Shown one piece after another: positions 26,233 to 34,737 of a DNA stretch of 64,000 nucleotides. Where the stretch lies: positions 372,001 to 436,000 of the forward strand of contig NZ_JACOOK010000002.1 of assembly GCF_014288115.1 (NCBI RefSeq), read 5' to 3'. Under the pieces are notes generated by a model. It saw nothing but the letters and a program-made list of their open reading frames with translations, ran no database searches and was not told the origin of the DNA. Origin of the DNA: Alistipes_A hominis (GTDB lineage: Bacteria > Bacteroidota > Bacteroidia > Bacteroidales > Rikenellaceae). The position numbers were made by a program, and so were the translations under genes. Positions within the stretch are counted from its first letter, which is position 1. Each line of letters begins with the position of its first letter.

Positions 26233-26529
26233 CTACTCCCGAATACCTTTTTCGTACGGGTTCCAGCAACAACGCAGGCCGACATAGCGATGTTCCGATG
26301 TTATCGTAAAGTAAGTATGAGATTACGATTCCATCAGATACTCATGAATAGGAATTATCCGAAAAACCTTTCCGTTTTTCTCAAACGCTCTGCCCACGGC
26401 TACTATCGACCATTCCGTTAGCCCTAATGCGTTTATGACTTCTACTGGACCAGTATACTTCCAGTCGAAATTCTCATCAGTTACTTATACACAGACTTTA
26501 ACTAGGCAAGCAACCTTGTTCTTTTTCAT
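26233..26529 (-). pseudogene. Decayed small gene with two in-frame stop codons
   Basis: One minus-strand frame reads MKKNKVACLVKVCV from an ATG at 26529, stop (TAA), then VTDENFDWKYTGPVEVINAL and further protein-like sequence to HEYLMES, stop (TAA), then HRYVGLRCCWNPYEKGIRE and a final TAG at 26233. The middle segment of about 54 codons is clearly protein-like. The family is not recognised. I read it as a roughly 95-codon gene killed by two nonsense mutations. The alternative is two adjacent short fragments that share a frame by chance. Confidence 0.55.
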
Positions 26530-26577
26530 CAAAACAAAGTCACACCTTTTTTGATGTTATCAAAAGATTTAAGTTGT

Positions 26578-26619
26578 GACAGGGGTTATATATGTATACA
26601 TACATATATAACCCCTGTC
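26578..26619. repeat. Perfect 19-bp palindrome in the island right arm
   Basis: Arms 26578-26596 and 26601-26619 are exact reverse complements around a TACA loop. There is no T-run on either side, so it is not an obvious intrinsic terminator. It could be a protein-binding or recombination site, or a relic hairpin. Confidence 0.7.
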
Positions 26620-26770
26620 CAAAACATAAAAGTTAAAAGTCGAAAAATGAATTTTTATACCAAATCCCCTCAGCCATTCTCTTTTATCGCTAAATAAAAA
26701 GTTTCTACCAGTCAAATACAACCAATTACACGACAAGGAAACATAACCTTTGAAAAACAAGTTCTCTGAA

Positions 26771-26802
26771 TTTGCGCTTCCACAACAAAATACGTATATT
26801 TG
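26771..26802 (+). promoter_or_regulatory. Consensus promoter pointing out of the island right end
   Basis: TTTG (26771-26774), 20-base spacer, TATATTTG (26795-26802), a full consensus. No ORF follows before the attachment core at 26940. The layout closely resembles the tRNA-Ser promoter, including ATTTGCG at -33. Confidence 0.7.
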
Positions 26803-26939
26803 TGCCGTTAGCAGGTTCTTAAAAGACGATTCCGGACAGCAATCCATAGCTCAGTATCCAAATCGTTACCTGACACGAGAAAGAATATAGCAAGTATCTG
26901 ATTACAGGATATTTCGGAGAGTTAGGTTCATTTCTCTCT
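26803..26939. other. Transcribed? non-coding end of the island
   Basis: No ORF is supported. A short complementarity GGAGAG (26916-26921) with CTCTCC (26940-26945) would pair across the attachment core. Segments such as CCATAGCTCAGT look faintly tRNA-like, but no cloverleaf forms. Confidence 0.35.
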
Positions 26940-26951
26940 CTCTCCGCTGAA
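26940..26951. repeat. Right attachment core (attR)
   Basis: CTCTCCGCTGAA is identical to the tRNA-Ser 3' end core at 13175-13186. To its right the sequence returns to chromosomal composition. Confidence 0.8.
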
Positions 26952-26967
26952 TTTGTTGTATGAAAGT

Positions 26968-26999
26968 AAACCTACGAGTCATTGATTCGTAGGTTTTTT
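26968..26999 (+). terminator. Displaced terminator of tRNA-Ser
   Basis: A 10-bp stem (26968-26977 with 26987-26996) is followed by TTTTTT. It stands 17 bases after attR and has no gene of its own; joined to the tRNA it would be an ordinary tRNA terminator. Confidence 0.75.
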
Positions 27000-27169
27000 A
27001 TTGCCCGTAAGCTTGTCGCCGGGAACATCCGGAGGAAGGGAAAGAACGCCGTTAAAACGACTGCCGGGCCGATGCGAAGTTTTCTTTCGGGAAAAGAGCC
27101 GGATTGGACCGGCCAAAGCTATTTTAACAAAAAAAGACGGTCGGAGCTATGTGTAAGGCTATTTTGTTG

Positions 27170-27177
27170 TATATTTG
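27170..27177 (+). promoter_or_regulatory. -7 element for the acyltransferase gene
   Basis: TATATTTG lies 127 bases before the chosen ATG. Apart from this element and the displaced tRNA terminator, the gap from 26952 to 27303 holds nothing I recognise. Confidence 0.55.
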
Positions 27178-27303
27178 AAGCATACATGGGGAGTGCCCGG
27201 GAAAAAGAAAGTCCCGTGCGGCCGGAAGGCAAACGGATGCGAAAACCGGAAAGCATCGAGATTTACAAAAGAAATAAATACGAAATCCGAATACAATTCA
27301 TTC

Positions 27304-28443
27304 ATGTCGAAAACACCGATATCTTCCGCGGCTTTCGGAGACACGAAACCGCATTACATGATCCTCGACGGATTGCGCGGCGTGGCCGCCATTATGGTCG
27401 TATGGTTTCATATATTCGAAGCCTATGCGACGAGTCATTTGGATCAAAAGATCAACCACGGTTATCTGGCCGTCGATTTCTTCTTTATTCTGTCCGGTTT
27501 TGTCATTGGATATGCTTACGACGACCGCTGGAAAACGATGACCGTGAAGGATTTCATCAAACGCAGGGTCATACGCCTTCACCCGATGGTCGTCATGGGG
27601 GCTGTGATTGGGGCGGTCATGTTTTATTTCCAGGGATGTCCGGTGTGGGACGTTACGAAGGTGACGGTCGCGGCCCTGTTGCTGGCCACGTTCGTCAATG
27701 CGCTGTTGATCCCGGCTACGCCCGGCACCGAAATTCGGGGCCTGGGGGAGATGTATCCGCTGAACGGGCCGAGCTGGTCGCTGTTTTTCGAATATATCGG
27801 CAATATTTTGTATGCTTTGATTATCCGTAAATTTTCTACGAAGGCCCTTGCGGTATTGGTCGTCGCGGCCGGATGCGGCCTGGCCGCTTTTAGCATCTTC
27901 GGGCCTTACGGCGATATTTGCGCCGGGTTTTCGTTGACCGGGACGGAGTTTACGGGAGGATTTTTTCGTTTGCTGTACGCTTTCTCCGCCGGGTTGCTTC
28001 TGTCCCGCGTTTTCAAGCCGGCCCGTGTCAGGGGGGCCTTTTGGAAGTGCAGCCTGCTCGTGATTATTCTGCTGGCCGTTCCGCGCCTGGGCGGAGCCGA
28101 TCGCCTGTGGATGAACGGTTTGTACGATACGGTTTGTTTCGCCCTGTTTTTCCCGCTGATCGTTTACTGGGGAGCCTCCGGCAAAATTACCGACCGATAT
28201 ACGAACCGGGTTTGTAAGTTCCTGGGAGATATATCCTATCCTTTGTATATGGTGCATTATCCGTTTATTTACCTTTATTACGGATGGGTCAAGAACGAAG
28301 AGCTTACGTTCGGCGAGTCGCTGCCCGGAGCCCTGGCCGTAGTCGTCGGAAGCATCCTGCTGGCATATATTTGTTTGAAATTGTACGATGAGCCTGTCCG
28401 TAGGTATTTGGCCAACCGTTTTTTGAAGTCGAAGAAACGGTAA
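27304..28443 (+). CDS. Membrane acyltransferase, family 3 (OafA/NodX-like)
   Basis: A 379-residue integral membrane protein with about ten hydrophobic helices. The start at 27304 (MSKTPISSAAFGDTKPHYMI) is chosen because the longer frame begins at a TTG inside the promoter. The family signature is LDGLRGVAAIMVVWFHIFEA, with the conserved histidine, plus YLAVDFFFILSGFVIGYAYD and a C-terminal GDISYPLYMVHYPFIYLYY. Members transfer acetyl or other acyl groups onto surface sugars or lipids. No glycan operon adjoins it, so the acceptor is unknown. Confidence 0.92.
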   Translation: MSKTPISSAAFGDTKPHYMILDGLRGVAAIMVVWFHIFEAYATSHLDQKINHGYLAVDFFFILSGFVIGYAYDDRWKTMTVKDFIKRRVIRLHPMVVMGAVIGAVMFYFQGCPVWDVTKVTVAALLLATFVNALLIPATPGTEIRGLGEMYPLNGPSWSLFFEYIGNILYALIIRKFSTKALAVLVVAAGCGLAAFSIFGPYGDICAGFSLTGTEFTGGFFRLLYAFSAGLLLSRVFKPARVRGAFWKCSLLVIILLAVPRLGGADRLWMNGLYDTVCFALFFPLIVYWGASGKITDRYTNRVCKFLGDISYPLYMVHYPFIYLYYGWVKNEELTFGESLPGALAVVVGSILLAYICLKLYDEPVRRYLANRFLKSKKR

Positions 28444-28455
28444 ACCGTCCGAATT

Positions 28456-29751
28456 TTATTCGACCGTATTTTCGACGGACGCCGGTTCCGCGATGCCTTT
28501 TGCCGGAGCCGGCGTAGGGACGTCGTTCCGAGAAGCAGCGCGCGCGCCGGCCGGCCGGTTGCGTATCGCTTTGCGGATGTTGTACCGGAACGCCAGGCAG
28601 GCCGAAATGAAATACACGATGCACTGAATCCACAGCGTCACGTATTCGCGTTCGATATCGGCCATACCCGCTCCCATGGAGTTCAGTTTGATGAACGCCA
28701 GAACGCCGGGGGAGGCCGGAATCACGAAATGGGCGGCCTGCCAGTACCACGGCATCAGTTCCAGCGGGTACGACATGCCGGACAGAAAGATCAGGCCGAC
28801 CGAGAAGAAGGTAATCATCAGGATCGGACTCTCGGAGTCTGCAAAGAAAAGCGATCCGGTCAGCCCGAAAAAACAGGTCGCCAGCAAGAACGGGATCAGC
28901 AGCATGACGATATCCCGGCGGTTCCCGATATCGGGAATGCTGTATATCTCCGGCAGCAGGCCGATTAAAAAGTAGGCGAATACGGCGTAGAGGATGCAGT
29001 ATGTAAAGGTCTTGCTCAGCACGACGCCGGCCATCCGGCCGAAGCCGAGTCCGTGCCGCGAATAGTACAGGATGGAACCGGTGTAGCGCTCCTTACCCGA
29101 GATCATTCCGATGACCATCATCAGGGTCTGGAAGAGGATGACGATCAGTACGGCCGGGATCAGGTAGCTGCCGTAACCTTCGGTCGGGTTGTAGAGCGGC
29201 GTTCCGACGATGTCGATCGACTGGGTCTGCGACATCGCGTAGAGGGCTGCGGGCGGCACGAATACGACCATGTCGGGACGGTGCCTGGCGTCCAGCTCTT
29301 CCATCGCGCCTGCGGCCGCTTCTTCGACGGAGGCGAAGTTCAGGAATGCGCTGGTGTTGCCGTAGGCCAGGAAAACGGCCTGTTCGCCGCGCCCTACCCT
29401 GCCTTCGAAGTCTTCCGGAATGAAGATGATTCCGACGACCCGGTTCGTCTCCATCATGATTTTCGCACCCGGCATGTCCGGCGCGTAGCTGTATATTTCG
29501 ACCTGCGGAGAGGCGTTCAGCAGGCGCGCGTACTCCCGGCTCAACGGGGTTCCCGAGCGGTCGACGACGGCGACCGGCGCGTTGCGGATCAGGTTGGGCG
29601 CATACATGTAGTTGTAAAGCAGGCCGTAAATAAATATCCCTCCGATCATGACCAGCAGGATCGAATAGCTCGTCGCTATGGTTCTGAACTCCCTGGCCAC
29701 ATAGGTCGCGACGGTCGTCAGGCCCGCTTTGATTTTATTCGATGTTTTCAT
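28456..29751 (-). CDS. ABC-2-type permease of an exporter (second copy)
   Basis: A 431-residue ABC-2 family membrane protein. One helix near residues 30-50 (SYSILLVMIGGIFIYGLLYN) is followed by a large periplasmic domain (APVAVVDRSGTPLSREYARL) and a bundle of five helices in the C-terminal half (YLIPAVLIVILFQTLMMVIG, ILMITFFSVGLIFLSGMSYP). The C-terminal tail is long, polar and Ala/Pro-rich. It is the last gene of the minus-strand cluster and overlaps the first permease gene by 17 bases. No ATP-binding domain is fused. Confidence 0.88.
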   Translation of the reverse strand: MKTSNKIKAGLTTVATYVAREFRTIATSYSILLVMIGGIFIYGLLYNYMYAPNLIRNAPVAVVDRSGTPLSREYARLLNASPQVEIYSYAPDMPGAKIMMETNRVVGIIFIPEDFEGRVGRGEQAVFLAYGNTSAFLNFASVEEAAAGAMEELDARHRPDMVVFVPPAALYAMSQTQSIDIVGTPLYNPTEGYGSYLIPAVLIVILFQTLMMVIGMISGKERYTGSILYYSRHGLGFGRMAGVVLSKTFTYCILYAVFAYFLIGLLPEIYSIPDIGNRRDIVMLLIPFLLATCFFGLTGSLFFADSESPILMITFFSVGLIFLSGMSYPLELMPWYWQAAHFVIPASPGVLAFIKLNSMGAGMADIEREYVTLWIQCIVYFISACLAFRYNIRKAIRNRPAGARAASRNDVPTPAPAKGIAEPASVENTVE

Positions 29752-30913
29752 ATTTACGGCTCAATATGGCTCTTTTCAGGTGCGGCAGCATCAGCAGCGC
29801 CGCCAGCATGAAGACGAACAGGCAGCTCGCGTTCTGCCATGTATAGGCGAACCCGTAATCCCCGTACAGGATATTCTGGTTGATTTCGACGAAATGCCTG
29901 ACGGGAAACAGGAACGACAGGTAGTAGATGGGGGCGTACATGTACGGTACCGGGAACGTTACTCCGGACAGGGTCGCGCCGAGCGATCCGACCATCGAGG
30001 CTATGCTGATGATGATGCTCAGCGCCGGGAAAAGCGAGAATATGAAGACGCCGAACGCCTGCGTCGCCACGATGAACAGGGCGGTCGCCAGATTGACGGG
30101 CAGAAAACCCGTGCCCAACGGGAGGCCCGCGATGCCGAACATGACGAAGTTGCCCAGTATGCCCATCGCGATAAAGATCGCCGTGTAGGGCAGCAGTTTG
30201 CCCGTGACGGCGGTGAAGATATTCGCATCCGCCGTTTCGAGCCAGTCGGCGGCCGTTTTGAATTTTATTTCGCTGCCCAGAACGTACATGGTCACCAGTA
30301 GGATGACGATCTGGAACAAAACGAAGAAAAAAGGGTTCGTCAGGTAGATCGAGTAGTCCAGCGACGGATTGAAAAGCGGATGGGCCTGCAGGTTGACGGG
30401 CAGGATAAAGCTTTCGATCCGGCGTTCCGACGCGCCCTGCCCGATTCCCGCCGCGGCGACCGGCGCGACGGATAGGTTCGCCAGTACCGTTTCGAAGGCG
30501 CTGTGGAGTTCGATCCCCACGCTCAGCAAGGCGAAATGGTAGTAATAGGGCAGCGCGACGTTTCGACCTCCCAGCAGATCCGATTCGAAGTTGTGCGGGA
30601 TCACTACGTAGGCGTATATCTCCTTTTTTTGCACGGCGTCGCGCGCCGCCTTGGCGTCTGCGTAGCGGGCCGTTACGCGGGAAGTCGGAACTGTCGCGAT
30701 GGTACGCGAAATTTGCCGCGAGGTGGCTGTCTGGTCGAGGTCGACGATACCGATCGGGATGTTTTCCATTTGTCCGCTGCCGAAGATCGTGGTCATAAAC
30801 AAGATGCAGAACAGGGGCAGCGCGATGCAGACCCCGAAGTAAAGCCTTCGGGATACCATCCGGTCCAACTCGCGTCGGACGACCCGGTAAAATGCTCCCT
30901 GAGTGCGGTCCAT
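29735..30913 (-). CDS. ABC-2-type permease of an exporter (first copy)
   Basis: A 392-residue paralogue of the next permease, with the same topology: an N-terminal helix (LYFGVCIALPLFCILFMTTI), a periplasmic domain (MENIPIGIVDLDQTATSRQI, typical for the YhhJ/YbhR-type ABC-2 group) and a five-helix bundle (FFFVLFQIVILLVTMYVLGS, SGVTFPVPYMYAPIYYLSFL). The pair probably forms a heterodimeric transmembrane channel joined to the HlyD-like protein 7 bases upstream. Confidence 0.88.
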   Translation of the reverse strand: MDRTQGAFYRVVRRELDRMVSRRLYFGVCIALPLFCILFMTTIFGSGQMENIPIGIVDLDQTATSRQISRTIATVPTSRVTARYADAKAARDAVQKKEIYAYVVIPHNFESDLLGGRNVALPYYYHFALLSVGIELHSAFETVLANLSVAPVAAAGIGQGASERRIESFILPVNLQAHPLFNPSLDYSIYLTNPFFFVLFQIVILLVTMYVLGSEIKFKTAADWLETADANIFTAVTGKLLPYTAIFIAMGILGNFVMFGIAGLPLGTGFLPVNLATALFIVATQAFGVFIFSLFPALSIIISIASMVGSLGATLSGVTFPVPYMYAPIYYLSFLFPVRHFVEINQNILYGDYGFAYTWQNASCLFVFMLAALLMLPHLKRAILSRKYENIE

Positions 30914-30920
30914 CGTGCGG

Positions 30921-31916
30921 CTACTGTGCGTTGAGGTTTACCAGAACCGACATTCCGGGCCGGAGATCCGTCAGCGGCGCGGTCGGCCGGGCTTTGATCT
31001 CGAACGTCCTCATGTCGTAGCTGCCGACCTGTTTGGTCGATTTCCAGGTCGAATAGCTGCCCAGCGGGCTGATGTAGTATATCTCGAATTCGATCCCTTT
31101 CCGGGCCAGCGCGGGCACGTCTCCCTTGAATTTTCCTTTCATCCGGAAATGCGGCATCAGGTCTTCCCGTACGTTCAGCACCACGTGGGCGTCTTCGAGG
31201 ACGACCAGCGACATGATGGGCGTGCCGGGGCCGACGAGTTCGCCCCGCTTGGGGTAGATCACGGCGATCTGGCCGGATTCGGGGGCCGTGAGCCGGGCGT
31301 CCTGTAGCAGCGCGGCCACTTCCTGCACCGTGCTCCGGGCGGCGTCGACCATAGACTGGGAACTCTCCCGATCCTGCTTGCGGGCGCCGTCCAGAGCCAT
31401 CTGGTATTGCTGGAAGGCGGCGCGTTCGCCGGCCAAGGCCGCTTTGTAGATCGCTTCCGTTTCGTCTTTCCGCTGGGAAGTGACCACGCTGTCCCGGTAG
31501 AGGGACGAAATGCGGTTGTAGGTGGTCGTCGCCAGTTCGAGGTCGGATTTACTTTTCATCCAGAGCTGGTAGGCCGATTCGACGATCTGCTTGCGGGTGC
31601 CTTCTTCGATTTTCTGATTTTCGTAGACCGCCGCGTTCTTGATCGCATCGACCTGGTCGTATTTCGCCACGATTTCCGGACTGTTGATTACCACCAGGGT
31701 ATCCCCTTTGAGGACGTCCTGTCCCTCTTCGACCAGGAACTTGTCGATGCGTCCGGGGAGTTTGCCGGAGATCCGGATCTCCGTAGCTTCCGCCTGCCCT
31801 TGCAGGATCTCGGGTTTGTTCTTCAGCGACAGAATGCCGACCGTGGATACGATCACGACGACGATTAAAACGACGACGAAGGCGATCGCTATGTATTTTT
31901 TACTCTTGTTCATCAT
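30921..31916 (-). CDS. HlyD/EmrA-type periplasmic adaptor protein
   Basis: A 331-residue membrane-fusion protein. A single N-terminal helix (KYIAIAFVVVLIVVVIVSTV) anchors it in the inner membrane. The lipoyl/barrel-sandwich half (RISGKLPGRIDKFLVEEGQD and APESGQIAVIYPKRGELVGP) flanks an alpha-helical hairpin (about residues 90-210). A beta-barrel with THE C-terminal ARPTAPLTDLRPGMSVLVNL follows. It links the two permeases to the TolC-like outer-membrane channel encoded just upstream. Confidence 0.92.
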   Translation of the reverse strand: MMNKSKKYIAIAFVVVLIVVVIVSTVGILSLKNKPEILQGQAEATEIRISGKLPGRIDKFLVEEGQDVLKGDTLVVINSPEIVAKYDQVDAIKNAAVYENQKIEEGTRKQIVESAYQLWMKSKSDLELATTTYNRISSLYRDSVVTSQRKDETEAIYKAALAGERAAFQQYQMALDGARKQDRESSQSMVDAARSTVQEVAALLQDARLTAPESGQIAVIYPKRGELVGPGTPIMSLVVLEDAHVVLNVREDLMPHFRMKGKFKGDVPALARKGIEFEIYYISPLGSYSTWKSTKQVGSYDMRTFEIKARPTAPLTDLRPGMSVLVNLNAQ

Positions 31917-31923
31917 GATATGG

Positions 31924-33399
31924 TTAATTGTTTATCGTTCCGTTTACAGCGTCGGTTCGCCGGTCCGTCAGGGACGTTTCGTCTTTTCCGTTCCGGCTGT
32001 ACTGATCGAACGACTCCGGTATCCCGCAGACGGCCAACAGGTTGATGAGCCCCGTGTCGAACTGGTAGTAGGCCATCAGGATCGCGACCCTCACTTTCGA
32101 CAGCAGCAGTTCCGCGTCGATGACTTCGGTGGGGGTGGCCATGCCTTCCTGGAAAGACTTGTGCCGGGCCCGGACGATCTCCCGGCTCATCTCGACGGTA
32201 GTTTGCAGGGCGGTAACGTTGTCCAGCGCGGTTTGCGTCTGGTTGTAGAATTTATCGACCGCCAGTGTCAGGTCGTCGGCGGCTTTCTCTTTCTCGACGG
32301 TCAGAATGCGGTGGTTGATCTTCGCCTGGCGGATTTGCTTTTCGCGACCCAGGCCGTCGAAAAGGTTCCAGGTAAACCCCACCCCGATCAGCGACCGGGG
32401 CACCAGGTTTTTCCGGATGCCGGACGAATAGAGGGTCTGTTTTCCGAACAGTTCGATCGCGGGCATGTAGGCCGAGTTCGCTATTTTTATCTGGTTTTGC
32501 TGGATATCCTGCTGGATGCCCAGGCCCTGGACGATGTAGTTGTCCCGACCTACCAGGCTTTTGAAATAGTCGAGCGCAGGCAGGGATTCGTTGATGAACA
32601 GCGGCGAAACCGGCAGGATGTTTTCGTCCGTTTCGATCTGGACGAGCGTTTTGAACGCGTTCTGCGCTACGCTCAGATCCTTTACCGCCGTTTCCAGTTC
32701 GCGTTTGGCTTCATCCCTGTTTACCTGGAAAAGCAGGCGTTCGGTTTTGGTCAGCATACCGGTGGCCTCGAGCTTCAGGGCATTTTGGAAATGCTGTTCG
32801 AGGGCGTCGTAGGTCTGCTGGCGGACTTCGACGATTTTTTGTCCCAGCCGCACGCCGAAATAAGTTTCGACCAGCAGTACTTGTTGATCGGCGCTTACTT
32901 GCTTCCGGTTCACCTCGGCTGCGCCGACCATGGATTTCCCGATTCTGCCGGCGTAGATGCGCTTGCCGCCCGTAAAGATCGGAAGCGCGACTGTCGCGTC
33001 GATCGTAGAGACGTTCCGGGGGGCCAGCGGGACGCTGAACGAGTGGCTGCCGAGGTTGTTCAGCAGCGAAGTGATGATCTGTTCGCCGGGGTCGATCGAG
33101 TGGATGAAATCCTTGACCGGATCGGTGAACGCCGACAGCGATTCCTTGACTTCGATGTCGTTCGCCATGTGCACGTAGGCTCCGCTGGCCGAAATTCTCG
33201 GATACCAGAAAGAGTTCAGCCGCTGGCGTTCGCTTTTGGCCCAGTCCAGTCCCTGCTCGGCGATCCGGATGCTCTTGTTGTCCCGGTTCACCATTTCGAC
33301 GGCCTGCTCGAAGCTGACCGGAAGACCCGGTTCCTGAGCGGATGCGCCGAAAAGGGGAAAAACGAGTAGGATGGCGTATAGTACAGGTTGTCTGATCAT
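31924..33399 (-). CDS. TolC-family outer-membrane efflux protein
   Basis: A 491-residue TolC-like protein with a signal peptide (MIRQPVLYAILLVFPLFGAS, cleavage after SAQ). Two OEP repeats are visible: VSFEQAVEMVNRDNKSIRIA starts the first, and the second starts near LPALDYFKSLVGRDNYIVQG. The long helices and GVGFTWNLFDGLGREKQIRQ strand are typical. It supplies the outer-membrane duct for the exporter. The spacing to the HlyD gene is 7 bases, and to the amidohydrolase gene upstream 10 bases. Confidence 0.92.
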   Translation of the reverse strand: MIRQPVLYAILLVFPLFGASAQEPGLPVSFEQAVEMVNRDNKSIRIAEQGLDWAKSERQRLNSFWYPRISASGAYVHMANDIEVKESLSAFTDPVKDFIHSIDPGEQIITSLLNNLGSHSFSVPLAPRNVSTIDATVALPIFTGGKRIYAGRIGKSMVGAAEVNRKQVSADQQVLLVETYFGVRLGQKIVEVRQQTYDALEQHFQNALKLEATGMLTKTERLLFQVNRDEAKRELETAVKDLSVAQNAFKTLVQIETDENILPVSPLFINESLPALDYFKSLVGRDNYIVQGLGIQQDIQQNQIKIANSAYMPAIELFGKQTLYSSGIRKNLVPRSLIGVGFTWNLFDGLGREKQIRQAKINHRILTVEKEKAADDLTLAVDKFYNQTQTALDNVTALQTTVEMSREIVRARHKSFQEGMATPTEVIDAELLLSKVRVAILMAYYQFDTGLINLLAVCGIPESFDQYSRNGKDETSLTDRRTDAVNGTINN

Positions 33400-33409
33400 A
33401 TATCGAGTT

Positions 33410-34699
33410 TTAACGGTTGCCGGATGCCGGGCCGTCTTGTAGTTTGTTTTTATAGACGACGCCGTTTTTGATGATGACGCTGAAGTTGTTCCCGGGATCT
33501 CCGAGCAGGTCGACGTTCTGTAGAGGATTTCCTTCGACCAGCAGCAGGTCGGCCAGCGCGCCCTCTTCGACGACGCCGAGTTTGCCCGGATACGGGTTTC
33601 GGGCTCCGGACATCGCCAGCAGGCGGGCGTTGTCGGAAGTGACCATTTTCAGGATTTCGAAGTTGGAAAACCATTTTTGTAATTTTACGATCCCGTGATT
33701 CTGGTTTTTCGTATGGGCCGGATTGAACAGCAGATCCGTTCCCCAGGCCAGTTTCACATTGTACTTTTTGGCGAGTTCGTATGCGCGGTCCGTCCCGTTG
33801 CAGATCTGCAGGTGTTTGGCTTGTTGAACGGGCGAAGGATACGTATTGTCTTCGACGGTGAAGGCCTGCATACTGAGCCAAGCGCCGCTGTCGGCCAGCA
33901 GTTTCATCGTAGGTTCGTCGATCAGGTGGCCGTGCTCGATGCTTCTGACCCCGGCTTTGATGGCCCTCGCTATGCCCCGGGGATTGTAAACGTGCACCAT
34001 TACGTACGTGCCCCAGTCTTCGGCCGCCCTCACCGCCGCGCGGATCTCCTCTTCGAAAAATTCGGTTACGTCCAGCGGATCGTAGAGCGATGCCGCGCCG
34101 CCGCCGGTCATCAGTTTGATCTGAGAGGCTCCTTGCCTCAGGTTTTCGCGCGTCGCCGCCGTGACGGCATCGGGACCGTCGACAATGCGCGAGGCCCCGA
34201 TCTCCTCGACGTGGGCCATTTCGCAGCCGCAGCCCGTATGACCGTGTTCGTAGATCATCCGGAAGTCGCCGTGTCCCGACGTCTGGGAGATCATGGCGCC
34301 GCTGGGATAGATTCTCGGGCCCTGCAGGACGCCGGTGTCGATGGCCCGTTTGAGTCCGAAAACGGGGCCTCCCGCATCCCGGATGGTCGTGAAACCCCGT
34401 AGCAGGGTCGCCCCGGCCTCCTGTCCTGCCGTCAGGTGCGAAAAGGAGACGTCTTCGGTCAGCAGTCCCATCATCGTGTTGCAGCACAGGTAGGCGTGCC
34501 AGTGCGCGTCGATCAGCCCGGGCATCAGAAACCGTCCTTTTCCGTCCAGCACGATGGTGTCGCCGCCCGGGTCGACCGGGACGGACTCCTGCGTTATTTT
34601 TTCGATCAGGCCGTTCTTGACCAGAACATTTCCTCGGACGGTGGCCTCGTTCGTTCCGTCGAAGATCTCGACGTTGTTTATCAGGATGCTCGAATTCAT
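33410..34699 (-). CDS. Metal-dependent amidohydrolase (imidazolonepropionase/prolidase-like)
   Basis: A 429-residue amidohydrolase with the TIM-barrel metal site: GLIDAHWHAYLC (HxH), then HVYNPRG, SIEHGHLID and WGTDLLFN. Beta-sandwich segments at both ends (LINNVEIFDGTNEATVRGNV; KLGVVEEGALADLLLVEGNP) are typical of this subfamily, whose members cleave dipeptides or cyclic amides. It has no signal peptide, so it is cytoplasmic. Its place inside an exporter operon suggests it modifies the transported or an inducing compound; this is inference. Confidence 0.88.
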   Translation of the reverse strand: MNSSILINNVEIFDGTNEATVRGNVLVKNGLIEKITQESVPVDPGGDTIVLDGKGRFLMPGLIDAHWHAYLCCNTMMGLLTEDVSFSHLTAGQEAGATLLRGFTTIRDAGGPVFGLKRAIDTGVLQGPRIYPSGAMISQTSGHGDFRMIYEHGHTGCGCEMAHVEEIGASRIVDGPDAVTAATRENLRQGASQIKLMTGGGAASLYDPLDVTEFFEEEIRAAVRAAEDWGTYVMVHVYNPRGIARAIKAGVRSIEHGHLIDEPTMKLLADSGAWLSMQAFTVEDNTYPSPVQQAKHLQICNGTDRAYELAKKYNVKLAWGTDLLFNPAHTKNQNHGIVKLQKWFSNFEILKMVTSDNARLLAMSGARNPYPGKLGVVEEGALADLLLVEGNPLQNVDLLGDPGNNFSVIIKNGVVYKNKLQDGPASGNR

Positions 34700-34737
34700 G
34701 GTTTTTATGTTTAAGCGTTTGTTGTTTTCCGGTTGGT

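Larger units (their letters stand above)
13175..26951. mobile_element. tRNA-Ser-integrated genomic island (defence island, integrase lost)
   Basis: The region is bounded by 12-base direct repeats, of which the left copy is the tRNA-Ser 3' end. It is clearly AT-richer than the flanks over the hsd operon and the transposon. Immediately right of the second repeat lies a hairpin with a T-run that would be the tRNA's own terminator if the island were absent. The cargo is an IS1-family element, hsdR-hsdS-prrC-hsdM, an IS1595-family transposon, hipBA and a decayed gene. I find no tyrosine or serine recombinase, excisionase or mobilisation gene, so the island looks immobilised. hipBA is GC-richer than the hsd genes, which suggests stepwise assembly. 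Confidence 0.78.

Noticed and set aside
26569..26847. 92-codon minus-strand ORF in the island right arm
   Set aside because: It spans the 19-bp palindrome and the outward promoter, its composition is not protein-like, and no family is recognisable.
26803..26951. A second, damaged tRNA gene after the outward promoter
   Set aside because: CCATAGCTCAGT and GGTTCATTTC recall tRNA arms, but no acceptor, anticodon or T stem forms at tRNA spacing.
27175..27303. Extended N-terminus for the acyltransferase from a TTG
   Set aside because: The TTG lies within the TATATTTG promoter element, and the added 43 residues are basic and unlike the family; the ATG at 27304 fits.
33450..34487. Long alternative-frame ORFs over GC-rich genes (for example in the amidohydrolase, maeB, recJ and exporter regions)
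   Set aside because: They are shadows of the real genes caused by high GC content: Arg/Pro/His-rich, without domains or promoters.
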